Assembly (NCBI GenBank): GCA_001618615.1
Contig: LKHB01000080.1
Coordinates: 1-10,751 of the forward strand
DNA from: Fermentibacter danicus
GTDB taxonomy: Bacteria; Fermentibacterota; Fermentibacteria; Fermentibacterales; Fermentibacteraceae
Length of the DNA stretch: 10,751 bases
Reading direction: 5' to 3'
Under the pieces are notes generated by a model. The model was not told where the DNA came from and did not search any database. It saw only the letters and a list, made by a program, of their open reading frames with translations. A program made the position numbers and the translations under genes. Each line of letters begins with the position of its first letter. Position 1 is the first letter of the stretch. Positions 1 to 7,266 of this stretch are shown here, in pieces.

Positions 1-2687
1 GTGATTATCACGCCTATGAAGGCCATCGGAACCGTGAAGATGATGATGAACGGCTCGAGGAAGGACTCGAACTGCCCGGCCATCACCATGTAGACGAGGG
101 CGACCGCAGCGAAGATGGCGATCGTGAGGTACAGGAAGGTCTCGCGCTGGTCCTCCACCTGGCCCGCTATCTCCCATCTGAGCCCGTCGGTCTCCAGGGT
201 GTCCAGCATCCTGTCGGCATCCGCCGCGACGCTCCCGAGCGCCCTGCCGGTGTTGGAGCAGGAGACCGTTGCGACGCGGGCCTGGTCGATGTGCTGTATG
301 GTCTGGAGAACCAGTCCGGTCTCCATCCGTCCATAGGCCGCCAGCGGCCGGCCGGCCACCGGCGAAGCCATTATCTGATCGATGTCGTCGCGGTACTGCC
401 CGGGATATCTCACGAAGATGTCGTACTCGGCCCCCTCATCCCGGAAGAAGCCGGCCGCCTCCCCCATTATCCCCAGGGAGACCTCGGACCCAAGGGCTGC
501 CCTCGACACACCGAACCTCGCCAGCGCGGCGGCATTTGGAACGAAGGTCTGCTGGACCCTCTGGATGTCTATCGATGTCGAGACGTCCCGTACGCCCGGG
601 ATGAGTTTCAGGGCGTCGGCGCACCGGTCGGTGACCGCCCGGAGTTCCTCGAGATCCTCGCTGTAGAAGCGGATCTCGATTGGAGCGGTGCTGAACATCG
701 CGCCGCCCTCCTGGATGGAGAACTCCAGGTCCGGCATCGTGGCCAGCAGGGCCCTGATGCTGTCCTCGTAGGCCGCCTGGCTGACCGACCGCTCACTTCT
801 AGGGACGAGCGCCAGGAAAAAGTTGAGGTTGTTGGAGCTGCTGTTGCCGAAGATCGCGGAGAAGCCCTCGAGCTGCCCCACCTTGATGTAGAACGCCTCG
901 CAGTCCGCGGAGTCGACGATGGCGGAGATGCCGCGCTCGATCATCCTGGCGGTCGAATCAGTCGCCTCGAGGGCGGTTCCAGGCGACCTGTACGTGTCGG
1001 CCGAGATGAACGCACGGTCGTTGGTCGGGAAGAACTCGACGGGCACCGCTGAGAGCAGCCCCAGCGACGCCAGGAACATCCCCAGTGTCCCGAGGATGAC
1101 CAGTTTTCGACGGGGGAGGCACCATTCGATGCCTTTCTTGTACAGGATCTCGAACCTCTCGACAGCCACGCGAAGCCTCGTCTGGAGCCTGTTTTCGCTG
1201 CCGTCGCCGGCGAGACCCCTCACTTGTGACGTGTACATCGGGATGAAGGTCAGGGCTACGAACGTCGAGACGATCAGGCTGAAGCTGATCGTAAGGGACA
1301 TGTCGCGGAAGATCTGTCCCGCCAGCCCGGGGACGAACAGCACGGGGATGAAGACAGCCACGGTTGTCAGGGTCGACGCCGTGATGGCCATGCCCACCTC
1401 GCGGGCGCCGTTGATCGAGGCCTGTATCGCCGACTCCCCGCTCTCCCTGCGTCGAACTATCACCTCGAGCACGACGATCGAGTTGTCCACCAGCATGCCG
1501 ACCGCGAGGGCCAGCCCGGCCAGGGAGATGATGTTCAGGTTCACGTCGGCGAAGTACATCACGGCGAAGGTCGTTATCATCGACATCGGGATGGAGATGG
1601 CGACCGCCGAGCTGCTCTTCCAGGATCGGAGGAAGACCAGCAGCACGACGACGGTCAGCACGAGCGCCTGCAGTGCGGAGGTCCAGAGGTTGCTGATCGA
1701 TCCCTCGATGAAGTCCGCCTGGGAGTAGAGGACGTCGATCTTAATCCGGTCGCCGAACATCTCCTCGATCGCCGCGAGCTGCCGGTCGAGCTTGTTGCTC
1801 ACGTTGACGGTATTGGCGTCTGATCGCCTGAAGATCATCGCCATCACGGCATCAGAGCCGTTCAGGCTCACATGGCCGAGAGGTTCTACTATCCCGTCCT
1901 CGACCTCCGCGATCTGCTCGAGCAGGATGGGCGAACCGTCGGACCGGTAGCCGATCACGAGCTGCTCGAGATCCTCCAGCGATTCGAAGGAACCGGCCAC
2001 CTTTACGGTGGAGTTGAGCCCTCCGATGCTGATCTCGCCGGCCGGGCTGTCCTCGCGGACCGATGCGATCGAACTCGCCACCTGTCTGATCGACAAACCG
2101 TTCTGCTGCATCACGACAGGGTTCACGATCACGTTGATCCGCCTCTGCTGTCCGCCGGACACAGAAACTGAACCAACGCCCTCCACCCTCCTGAGAAGGG
2201 GTTCGATCTCGTCCTCGACCAGCCTGCGGAGTTCGAATCCATCGAGATTGGTACTGGAGAAGGCGATCATGGTCGTCGGGGCCAGACTGGCATCCATGAC
2301 GAACACCATCGGATCCGTCGCGTCCTTCGGCAGGTAGGGCCTGTACATGTCGATGTAGCGTCTCAGGTCGGTTTCGGCCTGATCCATGTCCGTTCCCCAG
2401 GAGAACTCCGCAGTCACGATGCTGACGCTCGGACTCGACCGCGACGACACACGGGTGACGTTCTTGGTCGAGGACGCCGCTTTTTCGAGGTGCTCGGTGA
2501 CGAGGTTCTCCATCTCCTCCGGACCGGCTCCGGTCAGCTGGCTGAAGATCAGTATCTGGGGGAAGACCAGCTTCGGATACAGGTCGATGCCGAGCTGGGT
2601 GAGCCCAAAGATGCCGACGCCCGTCATGAAGGCGAAGAGCATCAGGAATGTAACCCTCTTTCTTACCGAAATTTCGGAAATGTTCAA
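1..2687 (-). CDS. RND-family (HAE1-type) multidrug efflux transporter, partial
   Basis: This is an inner-membrane proton-driven efflux pump of the AcrB/MdtB superfamily. About 895 residues are visible out of a usual 1,000-1,050; the C-terminus lies beyond the left edge. The reading frame is open without a stop from 2687 to base 1. The N-terminus (EISVRKRVTFLMLFAFM) is a typical first membrane segment. The segment LVFLRSWKSSSAVAISIP fits TM2-TM3, and TM4 carries GLALAVGMLVDNSIVVLE. In TM4, Asp401 matches the first proton-relay Asp of AcrB, while the second is Asn402, a substitution common in non-proteobacterial relatives. The late segment MAGQFESFLEPF is also characteristic. The TTG start at 2687 is chosen because GGAGGT lies 7 nt upstream and the only upstream in-frame signal is the tetR stop. 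It follows tetR by 30 nt, so the two are probably one operon. No membrane-fusion or outer-membrane partner is visible. The family is certain; the substrate is unknown. Confidence 0.95.
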   Translation of the reverse strand, partial: MNISEISVRKRVTFLMLFAFMTGVGIFGLTQLGIDLYPKLVFPQILIFSQLTGAGPEEMENLVTEHLEKAASSTKNVTRVSSRSSPSVSIVTAEFSWGTDMDQAETDLRRYIDMYRPYLPKDATDPMVFVMDASLAPTTMIAFSSTNLDGFELRRLVEDEIEPLLRRVEGVGSVSVSGGQQRRINVIVNPVVMQQNGLSIRQVASSIASVREDSPAGEISIGGLNSTVKVAGSFESLEDLEQLVIGYRSDGSPILLEQIAEVEDGIVEPLGHVSLNGSDAVMAMIFRRSDANTVNVSNKLDRQLAAIEEMFGDRIKIDVLYSQADFIEGSISNLWTSALQALVLTVVVLLVFLRSWKSSSAVAISIPMSMITTFAVMYFADVNLNIISLAGLALAVGMLVDNSIVVLEVIVRRRESGESAIQASINGAREVGMAITASTLTTVAVFIPVLFVPGLAGQIFRDMSLTISFSLIVSTFVALTFIPMYTSQVRGLAGDGSENRLQTRLRVAVERFEILYKKGIEWCLPRRKLVILGTLGMFLASLGLLSAVPVEFFPTNDRAFISADTYRSPGTALEATDSTARMIERGISAIVDSADCEAFYIKVGQLEGFSAIFGNSSSNNLNFFLALVPRSERSVSQAAYEDSIRALLATMPDLEFSIQEGGAMFSTAPIEIRFYSEDLEELRAVTDRCADALKLIPGVRDVSTSIDIQRVQQTFVPNAAALARFGVSRAALGSEVSLGIMGEAAGFFRDEGAEYDIFVRYPGQYRDDIDQIMASPVAGRPLAAYGRMETGLVLQTIQHIDQARVATVSCSNTGRALGSVAADADRMLDTLETDGLRWEIAGQVEDQRETFLYLTIAIFAAVALVYMVMAGQFESFLEPFIIIFTVPMAFIGVII

Positions 2688-2717
2688 GACTGAGACCTCC
2701 CGGGGGCTTCCATCCGG

Positions 2718-3359
2718 CTAAGTGTTCGTTCCGCGGAGGCCGGGAGGAGTGTCCTCCCGGGCCGCAAGACCCGTATAGATGAGGTTTATGCACTGCCCAA
2801 GGAGCGAGACCTGGGTTTCGATGTCGACCTCGTTGCAGAGCGAGAACTGAAACAGCAGATCGGAGCAGATACCGAACAGTACGAAGGCGATCGAGTCCTC
2901 CCGGGCGGAAGTCGGCAGCGTGCCCGAGTCCTTGAGTTTCCGCGTCAGAACCCGGAGCTGGTCGAAGGCGTTGCGCTGGAATCCGGCGACTCCTGTGCCC
3001 CGGGCCTGGTTTACGATCAGAATCCTGATCATCGAGCCGACGAGCGGACGTTCGAGAGCGCCGAAACCCCTGAGATAGATCGAGAGAAGCTCGAAGTAGG
3101 CCGCTTCCGCTGACTCCGGCGGGTTTTCGACCAGCCGGCGGGCGGCGGCGAAGCATTCCTGCATCCGGTCACGGCAGTAGGCCACCAGCATCATTTCCTT
3201 GCTGCCGTAATAGTTGTAAAGGGTGCCCACGCTTATCCTCGAAGCTGCCGCTATGCCGTCCATCGTCAGATCCTCTATGGGGTTCCGGGCGAGGAACGAC
3301 CGGATCGAGGACATCACCCTGGCCATGCGCCTGCTCTTGTTTTCTTCCATGAGACCCAA
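2718..3359 (-). CDS. TetR/AcrR-family transcriptional repressor
   Basis: This is a 213-residue regulator of normal TetR length. The N-terminal helix-turn-helix covers about residues 31-57, with the family signature MDGIAAASRISVGTLYNYYG followed by SKEMML. The rest is an all-helical ligand-binding and dimerisation domain. The start is either TTG at 3359 or ATG at 3350. TTG is preferred because GAGGTG lies 6-7 nt upstream of it and about 15 nt from the ATG. The downstream neighbour, 30 nt away and in the same frame, is the RND pump, so this is most likely the local repressor of the pump operon and of itself, released when a pump substrate binds. The promoter region has repeated GTTCA/TGAAC half-sites suitable as an operator. 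The ligand cannot be read from sequence. Confidence 0.93.
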   Translation of the reverse strand: MGLMEENKSRRMARVMSSIRSFLARNPIEDLTMDGIAAASRISVGTLYNYYGSKEMMLVAYCRDRMQECFAAARRLVENPPESAEAAYFELLSIYLRGFGALERPLVGSMIRILIVNQARGTGVAGFQRNAFDQLRVLTRKLKDSGTLPTSAREDSIAFVLFGICSDLLFQFSLCNEVDIETQVSLLGQCINLIYTGLAAREDTPPGLRGTNT

Positions 3360-3377
3360 GCAACACCTCGCGCTTTT

Positions 3378-3421
3378 TGAACTGGTTCAGATTTATAATA
3401 GGTTCAACTTTTCCAGTGCAA
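3378..3421 (-). promoter_or_regulatory. Promoter and likely operator of the tetR-RND operon
   Basis: On the minus strand TTGCAC (3416-3421) and TATAAA (3392-3397) are separated by 18 nt, giving a credible sigma70-type promoter about 30 nt upstream of the TTG start. Overlapping it are the near-palindrome TGAACTGGTTCA (3378-3389) and a further GGTTCA (3401-3406). Half-sites around a -10 box are the usual layout for TetR autorepression. A consensus TATAAT is also present on the plus strand at 3394-3399. Operator function is inferred from position and symmetry only. Confidence 0.45.
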
Positions 3422-3441
3422 CCCGTACAATGCCGTCACAT

Positions 3442-3455
3442 AGGCTCCGGAGCCT
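3442..3455. repeat. 14-bp perfect palindrome
   Basis: AGGCTCCGGAGCCT reads identically on both strands. It sits between the tetR promoter and tRNA-Lys. It could bind a dimeric regulator or be chance in GC-rich DNA; nothing else in the window repeats it. Confidence 0.35.
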
Positions 3456-3461
3456 CTACCA

Positions 3462-3490
3462 TTGCGGAAGTAGGTCGCTTTCTGCATGTT
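3462..3490 (+). promoter_or_regulatory. Possible tRNA-Lys promoter
   Basis: TTGCGG (3462-3467) and CATGTT (3485-3490) are spaced by 17 nt, with the -10 box ending 11 nt before the tRNA. The distance resembles that of the much better promoter before tRNA-Glu. The hexamers themselves are weak matches, so this is tentative. Confidence 0.3.
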
Positions 3491-3501
3491 GCTGACCCGG
3501 C

Positions 3502-3577
3502 GGGCCGCTAGCTCAGTCGGCAGAGCACCGGACTTTTAATCCGGTGGTCGGGGGTTCGATTCCCCTGCGGCCCACCA
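3502..3577 (+). tRNA. tRNA-Lys (anticodon TTT)
   Basis: This is a complete 76-nt cloverleaf. The acceptor stem GGGCCGC/GCGGCCC is a perfect 7-bp match. The D arm is GCTC...GAGC, the anticodon stem is CCGGA/TCCGG with loop CTTTTAA (anticodon TTT), and the T arm is GGGGG-TTCGATT-CCCCT. The discriminator is A, followed by an encoded CCA at 3575-3577. The next bases begin a CRISPR-like repeat with essentially no gap. Confidence 0.97.
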
Positions 3578-3579
3578 GG

Positions 3580-3669
3580 CTCTTTCCCGCATGCGCGGGG
3601 ATGAGCCGAGCGCGGTGGCGTCCAGCCTCCCGCTCCTCGGCTCTTTCCCGCATGCGCAGGGATGAGCCG
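3580..3669 (+). CRISPR. Two-repeat type I-E-like CRISPR remnant
   Basis: Two 29-nt copies occupy 3580-3608 and 3641-3669, identical except for one G-to-A change near the middle of the second copy. They flank one 32-nt spacer (3609-3640). The 61-nt period (29+32) is exactly that of type I-E arrays. The core CCCGC-ATGC-GCGGG hairpin followed by GGATGAGCCG resembles known I-E repeats, which end in GGGGATNAACCG-like sequence. The mutation in the distal copy fits a trailer-end repeat in this orientation. The left repeat touches the tRNA-Lys CCA end, so no leader is present. No cas gene lies in the window. A plain duplicated hairpin is the alternative. Confidence 0.6.
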
Positions 3670-3793
3670 GCCCGGCAGCGACCTGCCATTCAGAGTCTAA
3701 GAATGCGTTGTTAAGGGATCACAAAAGGGCTGGAGCGACCCTCTGCGGACGAGCTGGAGGGCTGTCGATCGATTAGCCCGGCGAACCCGGGAT

Positions 3794-3823
3794 TTGACTT
3801 TTCCACATCTGTAAGACGATAAT
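3794..3823 (+). promoter_or_regulatory. Promoter of tRNA-Glu
   Basis: TTGACT (3794-3799) and GATAAT (3818-3823) are separated by 18 nt, close to the sigma70 consensus. The -10 box ends 13 nt before the first base of tRNA-Glu, as expected for a short processed leader. Confidence 0.65.
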
Positions 3824-3836
3824 TTCGAGCTTCGGC

Positions 3837-3911
<75 letters not shown>

Positions 3912-3921
3912 CATTCGACTT

Positions 3922-3940
3922 CCGCCGGTCCAGTCGGCGG
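3922..3940 (+). terminator. Hairpin after tRNA-Glu, possible terminator
   Basis: CCGCCG and CGGCGG form a 6-bp stem around a 7-nt loop, starting 10 nt after the tRNA end. No T-run follows, so it is at best a weak terminator or an RNA-processing structure. Confidence 0.35.
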
Positions 3941-3971
3941 CACAGCCCGCCTGGCAGATCGTACAATGAGT

Positions 3972-3998
3972 GCGGGCCGCTGAAGAATAGCGGCCCGC
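3972..3998. terminator. Strong 10-bp hairpin between tRNA-Glu and the repeat-protein gene
   Basis: GCGGGCCGCT and AGCGGCCCGC pair perfectly around a 7-nt loop (GAAGAAT). It lies 20 nt past the stop of the minus-strand repeat-protein gene and between two converging units, the position of a bidirectional terminator. Neither side has a T-tract. The arms contain the same GGGCCGC/GCGGCCC as the acceptor stem of tRNA-Lys at 3502. Confidence 0.5.
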
Positions 3999-4018
3999 CA
4001 CAGTCTATTGCCGCCTGC

Positions 4019-5410
4019 CTACCTCAGCAGCACCACCCGCGTGGAAGCCTCGAGTTCATCGCTGGAGATCCTCACGAAGTACACACCCTGGGCCAGGGCC
4101 TGCCCGTTCCCGTCCAGGCCATTCCAGTAGTGGGCCTGCAAGCCTGCAGGAAGGGTTCCAAGATCCTGCGACCTCACAAGCCGTCCGGAGGCATCGTAGA
4201 TCTCGAGCTTCAGCGGGGAGAACCCGGTGCTCCGGAAGGAAAGCTCGACGCCCGAAGCCGTGGGGTTGGGTGAGGCATGAAGGGTGCCAGCTATGACTTC
4301 CGGGGTGGCATCGATCCCCACTTCTGGATCCCGCCAACGTGCGATATTGTTGGCCGGGTTTTCTCCAACATAGATAATCCACCCCCCGGCGTATACATCC
4401 GAGCCACTGACGGCGACAGCATAGACTACATGGCTCATCCAGCTTCCGAGAGCATGCCAGGAACTGCCGTCCCACCTGGCGATGCGGTCGCCTGGGCCAC
4501 CTCCGGCCTGGGTAAATCCTCCCCCCACATACAAATTCGAGCCGCCGACGACGATGTCATAGACCGTTCCGTTCACGCCGGCTGCCAGTGGATACCACCA
4601 GGAATTGCCATCCCAGCGGGCGATCTTGCCGGCAGGGCTGCCTCCGGCCTGGGTAAACTCCCCCCCAACGTACACATCCGAGCCGCTGACGGCGATGGCA
4701 TGGACTGTTCCATTCACACCGGTTCCCAGAGCATGCCAGGAACTGCCGTCCCACCTTGCGATGTAGTTGGCCGCGCTGCCTCCGGCCTGGGTAAAATCCC
4801 CGCCCACGTACACGTCCGGGCCGCTGACGGCGATTGCGCGGACATAATCGTCGACACCGCTTCCTAGAGCATGCCAGGAACTGCCGTCCCACCTGGCGAT
4901 GTAGTTGGCCGCGCTGCCTCCGGCCTGGGTAAAGTTACCTCCCACATATATATCCGAGCCGCTCACGGTGACGGCATAGATGTAAGGGGTTGTTACTCCT
5001 CCGACACCGCTTCCTAGAGCATGCCAGGAACCGCCGTCCCAGCGGGCGATGTAGTTGGCAGGGCTGCCTCCGGCCTGGGTGAACCACCCCCCGATGTACA
5101 CGTCCGGGCCGCTGACGGCGATGTCGTAGACTCTGTCGTTCACACCGGTTCCCAGAGAATGCCAGGAACTGCCGTCCCACCGGGCGATGTTGTTGGCAGG
5201 GCTGCCCCCGGCCTGGGTAAAATCCCCTCCCNNGAACAACGGCTCCCCATCGGGACCGTAAGTCAAGCAGAACCCTTCGGGATCGAAACTACCCGACGCA
5301 CCCTCCATGATTCTTCCGTCAGGCGTCAGTACCGTCGCAAGCGACGCATTCCGGCCGGCAAAGGCCACAGAGGCAATCACGAGAAGCATAGCTACATGAG
5401 TTCTGTTCAT
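4019..5410 (-). CDS. Secreted repeat protein with FlgD/T9SS-like C-terminal domain
   Basis: The product is about 463 residues, starting with a clear signal peptide (MNRTHVAMLLVIASVAFAG). ATG at 5410 is preferred over GTG at 5416 because GAGGGG lies at proper spacing. Residues about 61-341 are six tandem units of 46-50 residues, each with GGxFTQAGG, IARWDGxSWHALGxGV and AVSGxDVYV. A decayed seventh unit follows (GGWIIYVGENPANNIARW). Such repeats are expected to build a beta-propeller-like surface. The last ~98 residues (SPNP, LKLEIYDASGRLVR, WNGLDGNGQALAQGVYFVRI) are a FlgD Ig-like/type-A sorting-like domain typical of FCB-type exported proteins. Codon 60 contains two unresolved bases (5232-5233), where the unique N-terminal part meets the first repeat. 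The frame is kept; NNG could be GTG, giving the repeat-like LFVGGDF. It is probably cell-surface or extracellular; its ligand is unknown. Confidence 0.85.
   Translation of the reverse strand: MNRTHVAMLLVIASVAFAGRNASLATVLTPDGRIMEGASGSFDPEGFCLTYGPDGEPLFXGGDFTQAGGSPANNIARWDGSSWHSLGTGVNDRVYDIAVSGPDVYIGGWFTQAGGSPANYIARWDGGSWHALGSGVGGVTTPYIYAVTVSGSDIYVGGNFTQAGGSAANYIARWDGSSWHALGSGVDDYVRAIAVSGPDVYVGGDFTQAGGSAANYIARWDGSSWHALGTGVNGTVHAIAVSGSDVYVGGEFTQAGGSPAGKIARWDGNSWWYPLAAGVNGTVYDIVVGGSNLYVGGGFTQAGGGPGDRIARWDGSSWHALGSWMSHVVYAVAVSGSDVYAGGWIIYVGENPANNIARWRDPEVGIDATPEVIAGTLHASPNPTASGVELSFRSTGFSPLKLEIYDASGRLVRSQDLGTLPAGLQAHYWNGLDGNGQALAQGVYFVRISSDELEASTRVVLLR
4316..5230 (-). repeat. In-gene tandem repeats, unit ~138 bp
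   Basis: Six full copies and one partial copy of a ~138-bp unit (46 codons) are visible; copy 2 has 12 extra bases and copy 5 has 3 extra. Stretches such as GCATGCCAGGAACTGCCGTC recur nearly unchanged on the plus strand, so the copies diverged recently or are being homogenised. Such repeats readily gain or lose units and are prone to assembly collapse. Confidence 0.85.
5232..5233. other. Two ambiguous bases (NN)
   Basis: The record has NN at the edge of the tandem repeats. This may be base ambiguity or a scaffold join. The reading frame continues across it, so a wrong copy number is more likely than a frame error. Confidence 0.9.
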
Positions 5411-5454
5411 ACCCACCCCTCTCTGAACAGATCGATTTCGTCGAACCTTACAGA

Positions 5455-5485
5455 AATATACCTGGATAAATTGAGTTTACGTCAA
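5455..5485 (-). promoter_or_regulatory. Possible promoter of the repeat-protein gene
   Basis: On the minus strand TTGACG (5480-5485) and TATATT (5455-5460) are spaced by 19 nt and lie about 45 nt upstream of the ATG at 5410. The hexamers are good and the spacing slightly long. Confidence 0.4.
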
Positions 5486-5526
5486 AATAAGCCATCTATG
5501 CAAGTGCCGGGTGTTCACGAATTAGT

Positions 5527-5904
5527 TCATCTCCTCGGAACCGTGAACAGGGGCCGCTGCTCTTCTACTGGAAACCCTTCGTCGGGCCGGAGGGGATGTT
5601 GAACACCAGACTGACTGGAATCTCCGCTGATGGCGGCGATACAGACCACTACAACAGCCTCTGCCCTGTTTCTGTCGTAGATCGATATAAAAGGGAGGGC
5701 AACTACCTGGACAGCTATGTATTGCCTGTCTTCTAAGCATCGGCCATCGACTATTTTCCCGAATGCGGACTTGTCATCCTCCAACCCGGAACCGGGGCGA
5801 TCCTCGTGTTCGACATTCAGCAGGCATGGTCCGACATCGACCGTGCCATTGTAATCCTCATATCAGCAAAAGCTTTGCTGATATTCCCATGGCGCGGTGT
5901 TCAT
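5527..5904 (-). pseudogene. Possible decayed small gene with in-frame TGA
   Basis: A minus-strand frame from ATG at 5904 to the stop at 5527 (about 125 codons) is broken once by TGA at 5863-5865. Downstream of it, an uninterrupted stretch could start at TTG 5784 (85 residues, containing ALPFISIYDRNRAEAVVVV). Codon use looks plausible for coding DNA, but I recognise no family and see no good ribosome site at either start. The TGA falls inside a 25-bp hairpin, and the frame stops at the left end of the restriction cassette. It may be the remnant of a gene damaged near the insertion, or non-coding DNA. Confidence 0.3.
5860..5884. repeat. Perfect 11-bp inverted repeat with 3-nt loop
   Basis: ATATCAGCAAA and TTTGCTGATAT flank AGC. 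It lies just outside the left boundary of the cassette (22 nt before 5907). No T-run is attached beyond the arms. It may be a terminator-like hairpin or an insertion scar. Confidence 0.6.
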
Positions 5905-5906
5905 TA

Positions 5907-5950
5907 TTTCAGCATGTTCACAGTCTGTGAACATGGAACACATTTGAACA
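5907..5950. repeat. Left inverted repeat of the restriction cassette
   Basis: This 44-nt block matches the reverse complement of 9429-9473 at 40 of 45 aligned positions (3 substitutions in the first 36 bases, then one gap and one further substitution). Within it, 5913-5935 is a perfect palindrome, CATGTTCACAG-T-CTGTGAACATG. TGTTCA/TGAACA words recur around it (near 5898, 5916, 5926, 5944 and 5974), like multiple binding sites for one protein. Confidence 0.75.
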
Positions 5951-6096
5951 CACGTACAAGATGTTCAGCAGAATGACAGAAACATTAGCTATAAGAACCG
6001 GATGAAGCCTTAAAAGCTCCTTCCGTTGGAATGTAAATTAAGGAGTTATGCTGTTTGCAATTATCATGTTCTAAACAATACAACGGAGGGCTATAA

Positions 6097-7077
6097 ATGG
6101 TTAGAATCGATAATGTTAGGCCCACAACTCTATCGACTGATCCAGAGTTAACGATCGACTTCGCCTTGCTTGGAGTGGAAAATAACTCGTTTCTTCTGGA
6201 TTTCACTGGGGAAGCCTACTGCTCTGATGGTGCGAAGATCGGGAATCTCATTTGGCAAGTCTCGATGCCGCATCGATCGCGTAGGTTTAATCTACTTGTG
6301 AACCATCAGGGGGCTTCTGTTGAATTCCCTATTCAGGCAACACTTCGTCTCAGTTGTGCGTCCATCCAGAGGCTCGAAAGGCTTCGAGACGTAAACCCAC
6401 TGAGAGATGTTGTCATTAACTGCAGTATGAGGGCAAGAATTCTAACCTGTACAGCCAAGGCTCTGCAAATCAACAAACTCACAGGTACAAAGCAGGCAGG
6501 AATTGCGCCCCAAGTGTTCTTAACGATTGCTGGAGAAAATGATTACTCCAGCATCACCCTTGCAAGCTTCGATAATGATCGCGGCTTGGCCGAAATTGAT
6601 ATGAGAGAAGGCAACGCGCAAATACGAATATCCGCTAGCGATTGGGCGCAGGAGTTCTCTAAGGTCTTCGGTCTTGGACGGAGAGTACTGATTGAGATCT
6701 TCATTCCTGATCAACATGAGGTTAGTGAATGCAACCAGTTGCCAGAAGTGCTTCTGCGCTGTATCAGCATTATTCCTCGGTTGAGCGAGAAGATAGCCAG
6801 GTGCGATTGGAACGGTGCCTTACCAGAGGCAAGAGCTTTCCTTGAGATAGCACGGGACGATGACTTTAAAGATGCTCTCATACACAGTGGTTTAGCTGAG
6901 GATGCTGCTGAATGTATCATAAAGGCCGTTAATGCACTTTTCAACTTTTGCTCAAAACTGGTCCACACAATGGATCGCAATGGTCAACTTCGTGAAGTCG
7001 TTGACTCCTCAAGAGAAGATGCCGAAATGCTTCAGGCTTTCATCGTGGGTATATTGAACCAAGCCCTTAGGAGATGA
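6097..7077 (+). CDS. Uncharacterised 326-residue protein linked to the restriction-modification genes
   Basis: I do not recognise this protein with certainty. The ATG at 6097 has GGAGGG 7 nt upstream. Residues 1 to about 115 alternate short hydrophobic strands (LTIDFALLGV, SFLLDFTGEAYC), suggesting a beta-sandwich. Residues 178-201 (ISASDWAQEFSKVFGLGRR then VLIEI) form a distinctive Trp-containing segment. From about 225 to the end it is helical, with EARAFLEIAR, IIKAVNALFNFCSKLVH and REDAEMLQAFIVGILNQAL. The last part recalls helical HEPN/DUF4145-like domains, but no clean RxxxxxH catalytic motif is seen. There is no signal peptide or membrane segment, so it should be cytoplasmic. It is co-oriented with the methyltransferase but separated by about 290-340 nt. 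It could be a second defence component, a regulator, or cargo. Confidence 0.85.
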   Translation: MVRIDNVRPTTLSTDPELTIDFALLGVENNSFLLDFTGEAYCSDGAKIGNLIWQVSMPHRSRRFNLLVNHQGASVEFPIQATLRLSCASIQRLERLRDVNPLRDVVINCSMRARILTCTAKALQINKLTGTKQAGIAPQVFLTIAGENDYSSITLASFDNDRGLAEIDMREGNAQIRISASDWAQEFSKVFGLGRRVLIEIFIPDQHEVSECNQLPEVLLRCISIIPRLSEKIARCDWNGALPEARAFLEIARDDDFKDALIHSGLAEDAAECIIKAVNALFNFCSKLVHTMDRNGQLREVVDSSREDAEMLQAFIVGILNQALRR

Positions 7078-7083
7078 ATCATC

Positions 7084-7121
7084 GTCAGCCTGATTTGTGA
7101 GGAAGATAAAGGTAGGCTGAC
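7084..7121. other. Inverted repeat after the 326-residue gene
   Basis: GTCAGCCT (7084-7091) and AGGCTGAC (7114-7121) form a perfect 8-bp stem with a long 22-nt loop, starting 6 nt after the stop. It could be a weak terminator or an operator upstream of the methyltransferase. The rest of 7122-7368 holds only a weak promoter-like pair; I see no C-box there. Confidence 0.35.
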
Positions 7122-7266
7122 ATCATATAGTTGGGAAGCTGAGTCGTAAGGTGCTACCATTCTTCACGGGCAAATGTCGCACTGCTTTCAGTATGTAGGA
7201 CCAGTTGTGCTCAAGAAGAGTTCACTCCTTCTCAGGATCGTAGATTCCCACTCTCAATGTAGAGTG

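Noticed and set aside
1852..3156. Long 434-codon minus-strand frame
   Set aside because: Arg/Gly/Pro-rich shadow in another frame of the RND and tetR genes, whose own frames show clear family motifs.
4277..4867. Plus-strand frame of 196 codons with internal repeats
   Set aside because: Antisense shadow of the tandem-repeat gene; its repeats simply mirror the real ones.
5863..5865. In-frame TGA beside a hairpin as a selenocysteine codon
   Set aside because: The TGA lies within the 3' arm of the hairpin, not just upstream of it as in bacterial SECIS elements, and the frame has no known selenoprotein family.
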